Shown here: positions 48,156 to 60,200 of the stretch, piece after piece | Numbering within the stretch: position 1 is the stretch's first letter | Layout: each line of letters begins with the position of its first letter | NCBI RefSeq assembly: GCF_000204055.1 | Contig: NW_006768782.1 | Span: 265,793 to 329,792, forward strand | From: Melampsora larici-populina 98AG31 | Taxonomy: Eukaryota; Basidiomycota; Pucciniomycetes; Pucciniales; Melampsoraceae | Direction of reading: 5' to 3' | Length of the DNA: 64,000 nucleotides | Position numbers and translations under genes: made by a program | The notes under the pieces: generated by a model | What the model saw: only the letters and a program-made list of their open reading frames with translations | The model's database searches: none | Told to the model about the DNA's origin: nothing

Positions 48156-49676
48156 GCAAGGTCATATTGAGATTTGGCTATGTTGTGTTGTCTTTGTTGA
48201 CTCTTAATAAAGCTTGATAAATTTTCCATAAAATCACTGGTAACTCAGACAAATCAAAACACATCTTCACCATTCATAGAATCTAGCATAGTGAGGAACT
48301 AAGATGATGGTACCCCATGTTGGTGGCACTTGGAATCAAGTGATATGTATAAGATGTGTACAATTCAAGATTTCAGATGTTTTACAATGATTATATAGGA
48401 AGGATGTGTGCAATCACTACACCAGCAGAAACCAGATACAAGTAGAGATGTATGACAATACACATGACATCCCAGGCACTGCCAACATATTTGCCTTGGG
48501 TTGAAAAATCCAAGGCATCATTGGATCAATCCTCATGTCCAAGGTTTCAATCCAAGGAAATCTTATGTGCCATGAAATGACTCAGATCAAATCCTCACAC
48601 AAGAACACTGTCTGAGGGTTTGGACCCAAGCATACCTCGGAATTGAGATATCCAAGGTAAAAATGTTGGCAGTGAGGGTGCCATGTGAAAATCATTGGAC
48701 AGAAGGGGTGTTGGAACATAGTTTCCACTGTAGATAAGGAACATTCTCAATGTTCCCCAGAAACACTCATGTTCTGGCCCTGGTTGACCCTGAGTGAGTT
48801 CTGGATCCCTCAGGTCTATGGAGTCTCTGGACTCAATCCTCTTTTTGTGAGTCACTCCAATGAGCATCCCCTAGCAACACTCTTACTTTGATTAGTCTTG
48901 ATCAAACCTCACTTTCAGAATCCTAAAACTAAACAATGAAGAAAAATCCAATCAGAAAAGAAACTAAGATGATCTCCACAAATTTAATCAACTCTAACTC
49001 CAACTTCAATAAACATGAATAAACTTTCATTTAATCTGTCTCTGGAGTCTGAATCTCAATTTCACTCAACACCTTTCTTCCTACATGAAAATCTCCCTCT
49101 CTCATTCACCAAGCATCCAAACCCCCAAAAAACCTCACCCATTCAAACTTCCAGTACCTGCAGAAATTCAATCAAATGATAATTTCCCATGTAATTCAAA
49201 GATGATAAAAAAAAAATTGAAATAAATACAAGATATTAATTTTTTAATGATATATATTTATATATAGAATGATGATCTTCTATGTTACAGATGATGATGA
49301 TTCTTCTTACTATTCTTCATTAGATCCCAGACCTATTCCAATGAAAAAAACCCCTAAGTCCAAAAGAGAGAAAAGAAAATATACAATTCAATTCTTCCAA
49401 TTCATCAAAAAAGAAATTGTAAAAAAAATGAGAGTATAAGTTGTATGTGTGTGGTAGTAGTAGTTCTTAATTTCGTCTTGTTTATTTTAGGTAAAACTGG
49501 TGATCTAATGTTTAATATATAAATATATACTTCAAACCAAATAAAAATGTACTTCAAGTAACGAGAAAAAAAATGAAGATAAAGAACGAGTTTGAAAAGA
49601 AAAAAAGCAATTTAAATAAAGTTTAACTTGATCGAATTCTTTTCCACGATTTGAAAAGAAAGAATATCTCCTGATT
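48156..49676. other. Stretch without a recognisable gene; 3' flank of the rhomboid gene
   Basis: AT-rich DNA with short unsupported frames. The part near 49240-49670 has long A/T runs compatible with the 3' untranslated region of the rhomboid gene. Confidence 0.45.
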
Positions 49677-51977
49677 TCATGTTGATCTAAATCGAAAGAA
49701 TGATTGATTTGAAATCCATTTCAAAATCAATTTAGGACCAATGGCCAAAAATAACAAAACTGGCCATCCATTCAACGAATTATTAGGTGAAGTCGTCGTG
49801 ATCTCGGTCATTCCTAATCCAGTTCCTTTACATCTCTAATCAAACCCATTCATCAAAGTCAGACCTAACCACTCAAAAGAAAAAGAAAAAAGAAAAAAGA
49901 AAAAGAAATCAACTTACATTGTTTGCTTGTGTAGGCCAACAACTCAAATATCTACACCAACTACAACTAGCAGCCGGATCATCTGTAAAGAAATTTCGAT
50001 AAAGTAATGAAAACATCAAGATTGAACCTAACAAACAAACCAATCTCATCGTATAAAAACTAATTCGATGAAGTTTAGTTTGATGTAAAACTGGAAATAA
50101 AATTAAAGATAATAATAAACCCATTGCAAATCCACCTAAATGTGAAAAATTATCAATTCCTGGAATTAATCCTAATGCCAATCCTGCTATAATCTCAAAT
50201 AATAAAAAGAATAACTAGTTTTCACATACATTATCCAATATCAATTTTTGTTTCTATGGAAATGTGAAAGATCAAAGGGCAAAGATCGAATTTACCTTTC
50301 TAGCTGGTCTATCTTCAATTGACCAATGAGCCACTAAATCTACCAAGACAGCCGCATGTGTAGAAAAGATTGCACCAGAAGCTCCTACACTTGGTTGTCC
50401 AACTAATGAGAAGTTGCCACCTAAAATAAAACCAAAGATTCCAGATGGAATATAAAGTAATAAGAATCGAATGGATCCCATTTGTCTTTCGATCAAGGCT
50501 GATGAGGTCATTTGGACTAAGATATTGATCGCATAATGAATCACTCCTGCGTGTAAGAACATGGGTAGGATCTATTGATGATGTTGAGGTTGAGTTAGTT
50601 TGTTAATTTGAATGATTAGATATAAGAAACTTACAAATCTATCGGTAATTATGATGATACAGGCGAGTTTGTCAGTTTAAATTGAGGATGATAGAAAAGG
50701 TGAATGAAAAAGTAACTAAACCTGAATGTTTGATCAGGTTGACCAGGGGTCTTGAACCCACCAAACCCACAAACTTCCTCAAGTGGCATAGAACAAGTCG
50801 GTAGGCTTGATGTATCATTAAGACAAGGAAATGAGATAGTTGAAACCCCAGGAACGTATTTGATACCTAGAAAAGGATCCATTGAATGATGAGCAAACGA
50901 CTAAGTCAGAGAATGAGAGAAATCGAACAAACAAGGAGTGAATCGAGCGCCCGTGTTGATGAGAATTTCAGCCGATGGTCCAATCATATAATTGAAACTA
51001 GGTTTTGTAGCGATTGGTGTACCTTGATACTTGGCCTGTTTGTAAATAAGCAAAAAATCAGTTAATAGATTGAATATGTTGAAATGAGAGAGAGAGAGAG
51101 AGAGATTGATTACATTGGTGACAAGTTCTAGAATTAAAGCAATCAACATTCCCAAAGCTAAAAGATAACAAACATAAGCTCTTTCTTGAATTCCAATACC
51201 TTGTTGATGATTCCAAATTCTCATTTCGATTGGACTCGTATCCCAAAAGATTCGTTTCCAAACCGATGGTCTAACAAATGAAGGATTTCGACCATGTTGT
51301 TGATTGTTTAAAAGATTTTGATTTAAATCAGCTGGTGGATATTTATGATTTGATGGATGATTTGATCCTTCTAGATCGAATTGGTTTGGTATGTTTTGAA
51401 TCGAATCATGTTTGTTTAACTTTTCATTTCCATAATCATCTTCTTCTTCATATCTCCTTGAATGCTGATATTGATTTGATTTAGGATGGATAGGTAAATA
51501 AGAAGATTCAGCTATTGTTTGATGATCTAATGAATCATCAGATGAATCTTGATGATAATATCTAGGATGATGAGATGGAAGATCTTGAGGATGATACGGT
51601 TTTATTGAAGAAGAAGCAGAAGGATGAGGATAAGTGATAGTCTCATCACTTGGTTGTCTATAGTGTTGATGAGTACCAAAGCTTGACATGGGTAAATGAG
51701 GAGATTGATGATGAGTTTGACTGATTGAATCTTCTGGTTTGATTGATGAGTTAGTTTCGATTAGTTTAAGAGTAGTAGAAGATCGATTGGATGGTCTATA
51801 GTATTCACTGTCGTCTTCCTCCTCTTGTTCTTGTTCTTGTTCTTGTTCTTGTTCTTGTTCTGAATCTGAATCTGAATTTGAATGAAGTGAGTTTAGTTGA
51901 TGATGAGTTTGAGCTGATTGAATTGGATGTTGTTGATATGGTAATGAGGATGATTGAAGACTTGAATATTGGTTCAT
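49677..51977 (-). CDS. Rhomboid intramembrane serine protease
   Basis: Proposed minus-strand exons: 51977-51114, 51035-50933, 50866-50722, 50638-50635, 50571-50296, 50214-49918, 49835-49677 (615 aa, all joins in frame). The first 260 residues are hydrophilic and low in complexity, with an EQ-repeat encoded by (TTGTTC)n near 51830 and many Ser/His/Asp residues. A first membrane segment (YLLALGMLIALILELV) follows, then the fungal-type loop IATKPSFNYMIGPSAEILIN and EEVCGFGGFK. The catalytic serine lies in GASGAIF (about S437) and its partner His in DNFSHLGGFAMG (about H489), with LHAGVIHYAINI and further hydrophobic helices around them. It should cleave within membranes of the secretory pathway; the substrate is unknown. 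Oddities are a 4-nt micro-exon (50635-50638) and a weak GTTTGT donor after 50933. The ATG at 51977 is chosen because the frame before it is repetitive leader; ATG 52109 is an alternative. Confidence 0.9.
51087..51104 (+). repeat. (GA)n tract in rhomboid intron 1
   Basis: About nine GA units close to the donor side of the first rhomboid intron. Confidence 0.85.
51822..51860 (+). repeat. (TTGTTC)n coding repeat in the rhomboid gene
   Basis: Tandem hexamers encoding alternating Glu and Gln in the N-terminal cytosolic region. Length variation between alleles would change the protein without a frameshift. Confidence 0.85.
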
Positions 51978-52063
51978 CACTCTTTTGGTTTTTTTTTTTT
52001 CAAATTTCAACTGAAAACTTGTTCTCGGTTTAATTAAAACAAGACTATTGCTGCTGCTGATTG

Positions 52064-52088
52064 GATTGGATTGGATTGGATTGGATTG
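52064..52088 (+). repeat. (ATTGG)n pentamer upstream of the rhomboid gene
   Basis: About four to five ATTGG units just upstream of the chosen start codon, probably in the leader. Confidence 0.85.
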
Positions 52089-53593
52089 AAGACTAGACTC
52101 AAGACTCAAGACTCAAGTTGCGAATAATAATGAGGATGATGATGATGGCTAGTTGGGAATTCGAATCACTTCACTATATATAAGAACTATCTCACCCCTT
52201 TCAACTTCTCCTTCTTCACTTTCATCATCCACTTCGTCATCACTTCTTTTGTCTTTGATTTCTACCTTAGTTACCCATCTCATTCTAACACTACCTCATC
52301 CTATCTCCCTCTCACTTGTCTCATCAAGCTTAACCAGTCGATTCAAACTCAGATTCGGAATCTCAAAGCTGTGCTTAAACTGTAATTTAAACCCTACTTC
52401 ACTTTCACTTTCACTTTTTCACATTCACAACTGTCCTTTTAGCCGGCCACAATTGTACTAATACATAGCTTCAAATTTCAAAGTATGAACACATTCACAA
52501 ATACTTGAAGAAAACTCCATCCATCTCAGTCGTTACATGCGATCCTGCTCATTACTGAAAAAATATATCATCAGAGCCGCAGCTCTTTCTACATTGTCAA
52601 TTCAAAGCTGATCTCAATGAAAGACTCTCATCAAACTTGTTTATGTATGTAATCTATTCTTTCGCCGTGCTGACTCAGAAATTGAAGGGCTTTAATAGCC
52701 CAAACATACACAGCTCACAGCAGCTCACAGCTACGTAAATTCGATCCGTCACCATGTATATCTGTGTGCAGAGTCTTGATGTTGGTATATTGCTCAAGTT
52801 GTCTAATGAGAAATAGGCTACATAATTGAATTCACACACACAATTTCGATTAGAAGTGACTTTGATCCATAACTTAGCGAGTGATGAGAGAGCTGGATGC
52901 GTCGGTTTTCAGAGGTGTTCTAGTCCTCATGAGTTCAAGTTTGAAGAATGATGAAAATGTAAAACTGAAATCATCCGAATGACTTTTATATACAGTCGAT
53001 TTCAAAAATGTTGACTGAGGTTTGCCCGCAAAATCCAAGTGATTTGGCTTGGAACTCTCGTCAAGCTTTGTGAGATTGACTGTACCTTCTGGTTGATAAA
53101 TCTCTTGTACACTTTGATTATTGCGCAATACATCATGACTCATCCAACACTATTCCTATTTATTACAACAATCTTGATTCACCCTTACTTCACATCAATC
53201 AATCAATCAATCATAAACTAATCAGGTCTATATCAAACAATTTATGATAATCAACAAATCATGTCCTCAAAATATAAACTTATACAAAGCATGTGATAAT
53301 TCATATATAATATATATATAATATATATATATACTAATCTAGATATAACTAAAGCAAAACAAACAGATAATTACAAACTACATACCATGATCTTGATCTT
53401 AAAATCCAAAAAAGGTTAATTGTTTTGAATATGATGTAAAAGATAATCACTTTGAACTTTTTTGAAAGAAAAAAAAAAGAATTTTTGAACAGAGAACTTT
53501 CCTAAGATCATCACATACAAAAAGAAGAAGGGCAAAAGAAAAAAAGAAATTGTTAAAAGATCAACATTCTTCAGATCAGATTGGTTTGAAATT
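52089..53593. other. Intergenic region between the rhomboid gene and the membrane-protein gene
   Basis: It holds the rhomboid promoter and the 3' region of the next minus-strand gene. The 89-codon frame at 52874-53143 (-) has no recognisable domain. A (TA)-rich stretch lies at 53305-53335. Confidence 0.45.
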
Positions 53594-55559
53594 TCAATCA
53601 TAATGTGTCACATCCCTTAACCTAGCTTTCATTAATCTATCTTTCCAAGATTTTGATTCGGATCGATTTCGATTTCGATTTCGTCTTTCTTCGTCTAGAT
53701 CAGGAGGATCTCCAAACCCTTGTCGGTGTTCTATCCTCTGCTGATGACAGCTACCACTAGGTCCAGCTTCTCGTTCTCGATCACTGATCCATCCATCCTC
53801 ATCTTCTTCCTCGTCCTCATCTTCTTTCTCCCTTGCTGCTCTCGAACTTCGTGAATGACCTGATAAATTAGGTACGGCTGAAGACCTTCTAGATTGTTCG
53901 CTAATCACTCGTTCGGTCATCGCTCCAATCCCCCACTTCTTCACTTGTTCAGTCTGTCTCATCTCCCCTGCTGTCCTGGCTTGTTTTTTGGCTGCTGCAT
54001 TGTGTGCTGCACTGAGCCTTCCAAACCAACGATCAATAAAATCAGGCATATTGAATGCTGAGAGGATTCCATGACTGCTATCGTTAGATGGTGATGAGGA
54101 TGAGATCTCCGTTGGAGCTGTATGTGTTCGTTGAGGAACTGATGATGAGGCTGCATTCGGATTTCGAGAATCGACTCTAGTAAGCTCAAGATTGTCCATC
54201 TCGATCTCGCTATCTTCATTGGTCCTGGTATGATCAGTACCCAAACCTCGACGTCTACGTCTTGTCGAGAAGACAGATGTGCGTGAGGAGATCGGACTGC
54301 TGTTGACTTTAGGACCATTATCAGCCGTACTAGTCGGATCAGCTCGAGTGCCAACGGCGAGATTTGATTGAGATTTAGGTATCAAGATATTCAACATCTT
54401 TGCCTTTTTCTTTATCCTCTTCTCTTCTCTTCTCCTTTGTCTCTCTTCTCTCATTTCCAAATCAACCACTTCACCTGTCCACATCCCAGCTCCAACCCAC
54501 CACCAAAATCCCGTCCAAGATTGCCAAAGTAAAACTGTATTCACCAACCAAGGTAACCATCTCAATCGATCCTCTTTCACTTCAACAAAATTCGTAGCTG
54601 TTCCAATAAATGCCAAGGTGATGGAAATCACTCCAAAACCAAACGTACCACCTTCTTGATCCCATGCTCGTTTTCGATTCACTGCACATCCCCAAATCAA
54701 TAATCCTGAAGTATAAAGTAAAGATAAAGTTGAAGTAGCCGTATTCCTGATCGCATCACCTAGATCCTGCATGTTTGGATCCGGTAGAAAGTTGGTAAAA
54801 TACATGGCTGAGGCGAATACACAGAGTGGTCCTAAGAAGGCTATGATGAGTTTTCGTTCAAGTGACGATGGAAAGAGGAGGGTAAGAAATTGAATATGAG
54901 TGGCCTGTGTGTGAGTATAGATAAATGTATTCGATGATTTTGCGTAGTTGAGAGTCGAATCAATCAAAGTTGTGGTGAAGTAAGTGAACGAGAGAAGTGG
55001 TAAGTCAATGAATGTAATCTTCAATTTACTGAGCCAGAACGTAGAGATCGAGAAAAGATCTTACATGAGCCAAAAAGGTCACAGCACTTTGCATCATAAA
55101 CCAACCAACGAGAGCAATAGTGTCCCAATCAGGAGGAGGCATAGTCACTTCGACATAATCAAACATAAAAGGCCAATATCTAGATCGATTGAAGAGTGCG
55201 TGATTGATCATGACTACCACTACGACCGTACTGATCATCGTCAGAAGGACAGCAGATAACAAAAGGAGAAAGTTAAGCCGAGCTAGCGGATAGTGATATT
55301 TCGCTGTAAAGAGTAGATGAAGAGCCAGAATTGCGGTGAGAGTGATGACCATTCCATGAATCAAAAGTTGAGTTGGCATTGAATATGTGAAGGCAGGCTG
55401 AAAGGCTAATAAAGGGTTCGTTGATTCTGCGCTAAATGAGAAAGAAGTCAGTTGAAGATCAGTGAAGTGAAGGTGATAGAAAAATAACTTGAAATGAGCT
55501 TACGAGTATGCTACAGGTAATGATGAGTATGGTGAAGATGATGAAGATGAAGATGCCAT
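53594..55559 (-). CDS. Polytopic membrane protein of unknown function
   Basis: Proposed minus-strand exons: 55559-55504, 55431-55065, 54904-53594 (577 aa, joins in frame). The first 270 or so residues contain about seven hydrophobic segments, for example LLIHGMVITLTAILALHLLF, LNFLLLLSAVLLTMISTVVV, IALVGWFMMQSAVTFL, LIIAFLGPLCVFASAMYF, ATSTLSLLYTSGLLIWGC, FGFGVISITLAFIGTA and LVNTVLLWQSWTGFWWWVGA. A long hydrophilic, Ser/Arg/Glu-rich cytosolic tail follows, with basic runs (RRREEKRIKKKAK) and an acidic stretch (KEDEDEEEDEDG). The layout, seven helices with a long tail, recalls receptors, but I see no family motif, so function is left open. A short Ser-rich N-terminus is encoded by exon 1. Confidence 0.78.
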
Positions 55560-55691
55560 GATGAAGTGTGTATGTACTATGAATGTTTGTTTAGATGAAC
55601 GTAAGAAAGAAAGAAAGGAAGGAGGAATAAGATGGTTTATCTAATTCTTCTCAATCTGCAATGGGCACTTGTATGAGCCAGCTTCTAGATT

Positions 55692-56153
55692 CATGGTGTG
55701 GGCGCGCACAGGCGCAGGCAGGCTTCATCGGGAGGACGCGGGGGCCACTGGGGCGCTTCAGGCGCGCCCTTTTCTCAAAAACAAGTAGAATAAAAAGCAA
55801 GAAAATCTTCCACATCCGCAGAGGCCAGTATTAAAACTGCCAGAGATTCCAAAAAATATCACAATCAGAGGAAGTTGACTGAATTTATACGCATCAAAAT
55901 CTTACAGTGACTTGCTTACATCTTTTAGACAAGACTCTGTCAAGTGACAACACCCTGGAGCCAGGAAAACTGCTGGGCAAATATCTCAATATTACAATGA
56001 AGTACACTGCTCAATGTCATCTCCAGAAATTTCTGATTGAGATGGGGGACTAAACTGACAAAACCCCACAGACTACCTATGGGGTGCGCTCCTACAAATT
56101 TTGGAGTTTTGAGGCGCAACTTTTTCATGCTTTTTGTGCCGCACCCACAACAT
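55692..56153. mobile_element. MITE family A, copy 2, just upstream of the membrane-protein gene
   Basis: It begins CATGGTGTGGGCGCGC and ends GTGCCGCACCCACAACAT. It shares interior blocks with 36800-37334 (GCAGAGGCCAGTATTA, CTTACATCTTTT, ACAAGACTCTGTC, AAGTGACAACA, CTATGGGG), with clear divergence. The near end lies only about 130 bp upstream of the ATG at 55559, so it sits in that gene's promoter. Confidence 0.75.
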
Positions 56154-56388
56154 AAATCTAGATACAAGAATAGTTTGCAGACACCAAGTGAGATCACATC
56201 AACAAACAATGGGTTAGCCATTGTGACATGTGATATTCACACTTGCTGTGCTCTGAGTCTTCACCTTTTCAAAATTATATCAATACCATTTCACAATGAT
56301 GATGCTCTTTACCATCAGGATGATTACTTTATATAATCAGTGGATGATCATGAAATTTGGTTTTTCCCACTTTTTATTCTTCATTTGT

Positions 56389-56543
56389 GGGATACAAAGT
56401 GGAATCTGGGCACATGCCTGGAATTATCTTGGCAGTAAATTTTGATTTTCTGGACAGAAGTCCGGCCCCAGAATTCAAATTTACTGCCAAAAAAAAATCT
56501 GGGCACAAGGCCAGGCACATGCCCAGATTCTGCTTTGTATCCC
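56389..56543. mobile_element. Small foldback element
   Basis: The arms begin GGGATACAAAG and end CTTTGTATCCC. The inverted similarity continues inward through GAATCTGGGCACATGCCTGG and GGCAGTAAATTT. Arms of roughly 60 bp surround a short loop, with one arm carrying extra sequence. Non-coding. Confidence 0.7.
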
Positions 56544-56837
56544 GTGATTACCTCAAAGAATTAACATTACTCCTCTGAAAAGCATTCTCCAAATTTTGAG
56601 ATTATCTTATTTACAATTATCTCATTGATTGTCCCATCCACCTCTCCCTTTAGGATCTGATCTGTAATACTTTTTAGGCTGCCCCATAGTAGACCTTTTT
56701 CTATGCCTTTGTGTCAGCTCCTGAGGGCCCGATTGGTTGCCGTCAACCTCGCAGGTGTACGCCTTGCAAGCATATGCTCGCGCATGCACAGGTTGACAAG
56801 GTCTGCCTCACAGGTTGACTGAGAGCAACGCTGCCAC

Positions 56838-57100
56838 GAATACTATACTAGTATAGTATTGCAGATACCCAGTATAGTATTGATATCACGATACTGCAAA
56901 GTGTGCGTATCGAGTATAGTATTGTCTCACGATACTATACCCGATACAGTATCAAAAGTCAGGATACCTAAAACCCCTTAGGTCCCAGTATAGTATTGGA
57001 TACTCACACAATACCGATACTGTATTGGGTATTGCCACTCACTGCAGATACCGTTAGATACCAATACTATACTAGTATCGTATTGGTATCTTGCGTCTGA
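56838..57100. repeat. Left subterminal array of the hAT element
   Basis: The motif AGTATAGTATTG occurs four times, with degenerate and inverted copies such as CAATACTATACTAGTAT and GATACTATAC. Clustered subterminal motifs are the usual transposase-binding sites of hAT elements; binding here is inference. Confidence 0.75.
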
Positions 57101-57244
57101 TGCCGGTCAAATCAAAGTGTGAATTACCTACCTGTGTAAAAAAACTGAAAACTATTCTTGGTAAAGACAGTAGAGAAATAAGAAAACAAGAAACCATAAA
57201 AAACCAAGACAGTAAAGAAAAAAAAGACCCCGTTGCACATGTTG

Positions 57245-60200
57245 TCAACCACCTTGCCGCTGTCTATGCAATTTATCCAAAGCAATGCATTCAGTCATTG
57301 ACCTTTGTGCCTGCTCAAGTTCATCGCCTTGAATGAATATACCATCTTTTGACCACATACGAGCTGACACAGATCGTTCCACAGTTGAAGGTTTAAGTGC
57401 GCCTCGGTCTCGGCAACAGACATCAGCAGCAGTGGAGAAAGTTCTCTCTACTGCACACAATCCTCCACTTACTGCAAGATAGTTCCTTGCCATCAAGGAC
57501 AAGACCGGGTACCTCCCCTGATTGACCTTGAGCAATTGAAGGAAACAAAAGTCAGTGACCTTTCAATAAGATGGAAAGGAGATGAATCAATCTACCTTCC
57601 ACCAATCTAGAGCAAGCCAAGGGTCCTTCTCCACTTCAGGTCCAGGCTCATCTGCACCCTCAAACCAACCCCGCAATTCATTTTCAGTTCGTTTCTGGTG
57701 CTTCTTCTTATGAGCACGAAATCCATCATCCTCAATCTTGTCAGCCTCATCTTCATTTATATGAGATGCATTGTTTACGCTTTTGGCTGCTTGTTTAGCT
57801 TTTTCTTTATTGAAAGTTGTTTTGAGTAAGGTTCGAGCTTTGTTGAATTCGGTTGATCTGGCGCCAAATGCCCACTGAAAGAAATCAAGCCGGAACAATG
57901 GATGGAGGACGGTTGCCAAGATCAAGACGTTGGATTCCAGGGCTTCGGCAAGATAAGCCAACACGTGCACATGCATTGCATGATACATCGGGAACAGAGC
58001 ATTGACTCGTGATTCACATGAATCAATCTTGCCTTGGAGTGATGTCTTCAATTTGACGTACTCGCGGATGACCATGGATCCAGTAGGTCCATCGGTTTCA
58101 AATAATTTGGTGAGGGTTTCAAACTCCTATGGAACAATTTCAAAGTGGTTAGTTAGCATGAATGATATGTTATAGAATTAGTTACTCACTCAAAGGATCT
58201 TGATCAATTGGTTGATCTGCTTCCAATGGTCAGGCGTGATCAGTACTTTGTTGAAAATGCCCCAAAGTCAATTATTGTAAGGATCAGACGGAGCATTGCC
58301 GTTGCTCTTATTCTTTTTTTTCCCTTTCTCAACTTCAATCTGGTCTTCTTTAAGCATCCTATTGATGACCTGTAACATATGGATGGATAATATAAGCAAA
58401 AAATCATTGAGGTAAGCTCAAAAAGGATGACTTACCTCTTGAGCTTGGTATAACCTTCCCCAACATTGCACCTTGATGTTCCAGAGTATTCCATAGCCGG
58501 GAATCGGACGTGGAAAATTGACCTTCATACTTTTACAAGTAGCGTCAAACACACACAACATCCTCAAGGATCCTCCGATCTTCCGGGCTATTTCATCAAG
58601 CTGTTGAAAACCATTAGGTACCATCAGTTACTTCTCTTCATCATAAAAAATGTTGATTTCACTCACTTGCACCGCCAGTTGATGAACTGAATTTGCCTCG
58701 TTACGATTAGTTGCTGGAGGATCGGCAAATGGTCCATCAATGACCTCGTACCAAGCATCTCCCACAGCAGTCCCCTGTCTATCACCAAAATCATTTTCTT
58801 CTTCTTCTTCATTGTCTTTGTCTTCATCTTCTCCTAACTCAATTCGCTTTGGTGTATTATCGACGATTTCTGACTCATCTTCTCCAACAATTGTTGGCAT
58901 CGTATGTTCAGCTAGAGGGAAATCGCCAAGGATGCTTGACTTGACAAGAGGTGGAGGTGGAGCCTGAATCCCAAGCGCCTGAAGTCCTGCATTGACAATC
59001 AGAGCAACTTTGTGAGCTGCACATCTGACTCGATCAGTAGCTGGGTCCCAATCAACGACCTCGAGATCGTCCACACATGCGTTCAAGAGGCGAGCATGCA
59101 TTGCCCGAGCGCAAGTGTTGTTATTACTGCCGGAATCGTGCATCTGAGATAGCATGTAAGATTTGTAAAGAATCTGATGTCAGTTAAGATTTTGAAAAAG
59201 ATATACGAAAAGTAAGAAACAAATAACAAATGAAAAATAAACTCATCTTAGTGTATAATTTGTGTTTGACAAGCACATTTATGAGAGGCTCGGCCAACCA
59301 CTCTCCTTTATGATGCCACGCAAGCATCTTCATTGTAAGATGGCGCGTGACATATTTCCACTCCTTATTAATGTAGGTAACGGATGCTGAGATGAATCCA
59401 TAACAATTGCGCGGTGAAGTCCAAGCATCGTGGACAAGTCCAAACTTCGAGTCTAGATCCTAAAATGCAAACATTGTGATTGTCATTGGAGAAATCAGTA
59501 TCATGAAGTATGGAAAGAGAGATAATAACATGTACTTACTTGTAGTTCGGTTATTACCGAGGTTCGCATGCCAACATAGACCTTGTGGGCATAACGGGCT
59601 ACCCAAGTTTGACCGAAGAGCTGAGCTTGAGGATTGGCGTATCGGAAGCATGCTCAAAGGTATTCGTCTTGCATTTGGAGCCAAGGTTGGGATGTTCGGA
59701 TAACCCAAAAGGCCATCATTTGATTCAATACCGAGTTTGAAAAACCGGATTGCTTGTTCATAAAGGACTCGATTTTGAGTTGACCGGACTTTTCTTTCTC
59801 AGCTGCTCGGACAAGTGCTGCTCGTTTCTTGAAGTTGGTTTTAGGTAATACACACCCAGCTGCAACTGCCGCGTCTCGTTGTTTGCAGCCCGGTTTTCCC
59901 AATTTCATAGGTTGTTTTGAGCCATCTCTATGAGCGTAAAGGTTTGATCCGGAACATCCACCTCCACGTACGTCGTCACCACACCACTTACATGGGAACG
60001 TGTTCCAAGGACCATCAGGTGCCTGCAGAGTCATTGTAAGATAGTCAGTCTGTGGAACATAGCAAAAAAAAGATAGAGAAAACAGCTAATAGAGAAAAAG
60101 AAAAAAGATAAAAGATAAAAAAGGAAAAACTACTAAACATCCTGTGATCCACGCTTAGGTGGCTCAAAATAGTCCCATACTTTGTCATATTTCTCATCTT

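Noticed and set aside
52874..53143. 89-codon minus-strand frame between two host genes
   Set aside because: No domain, signal peptide or supporting context.
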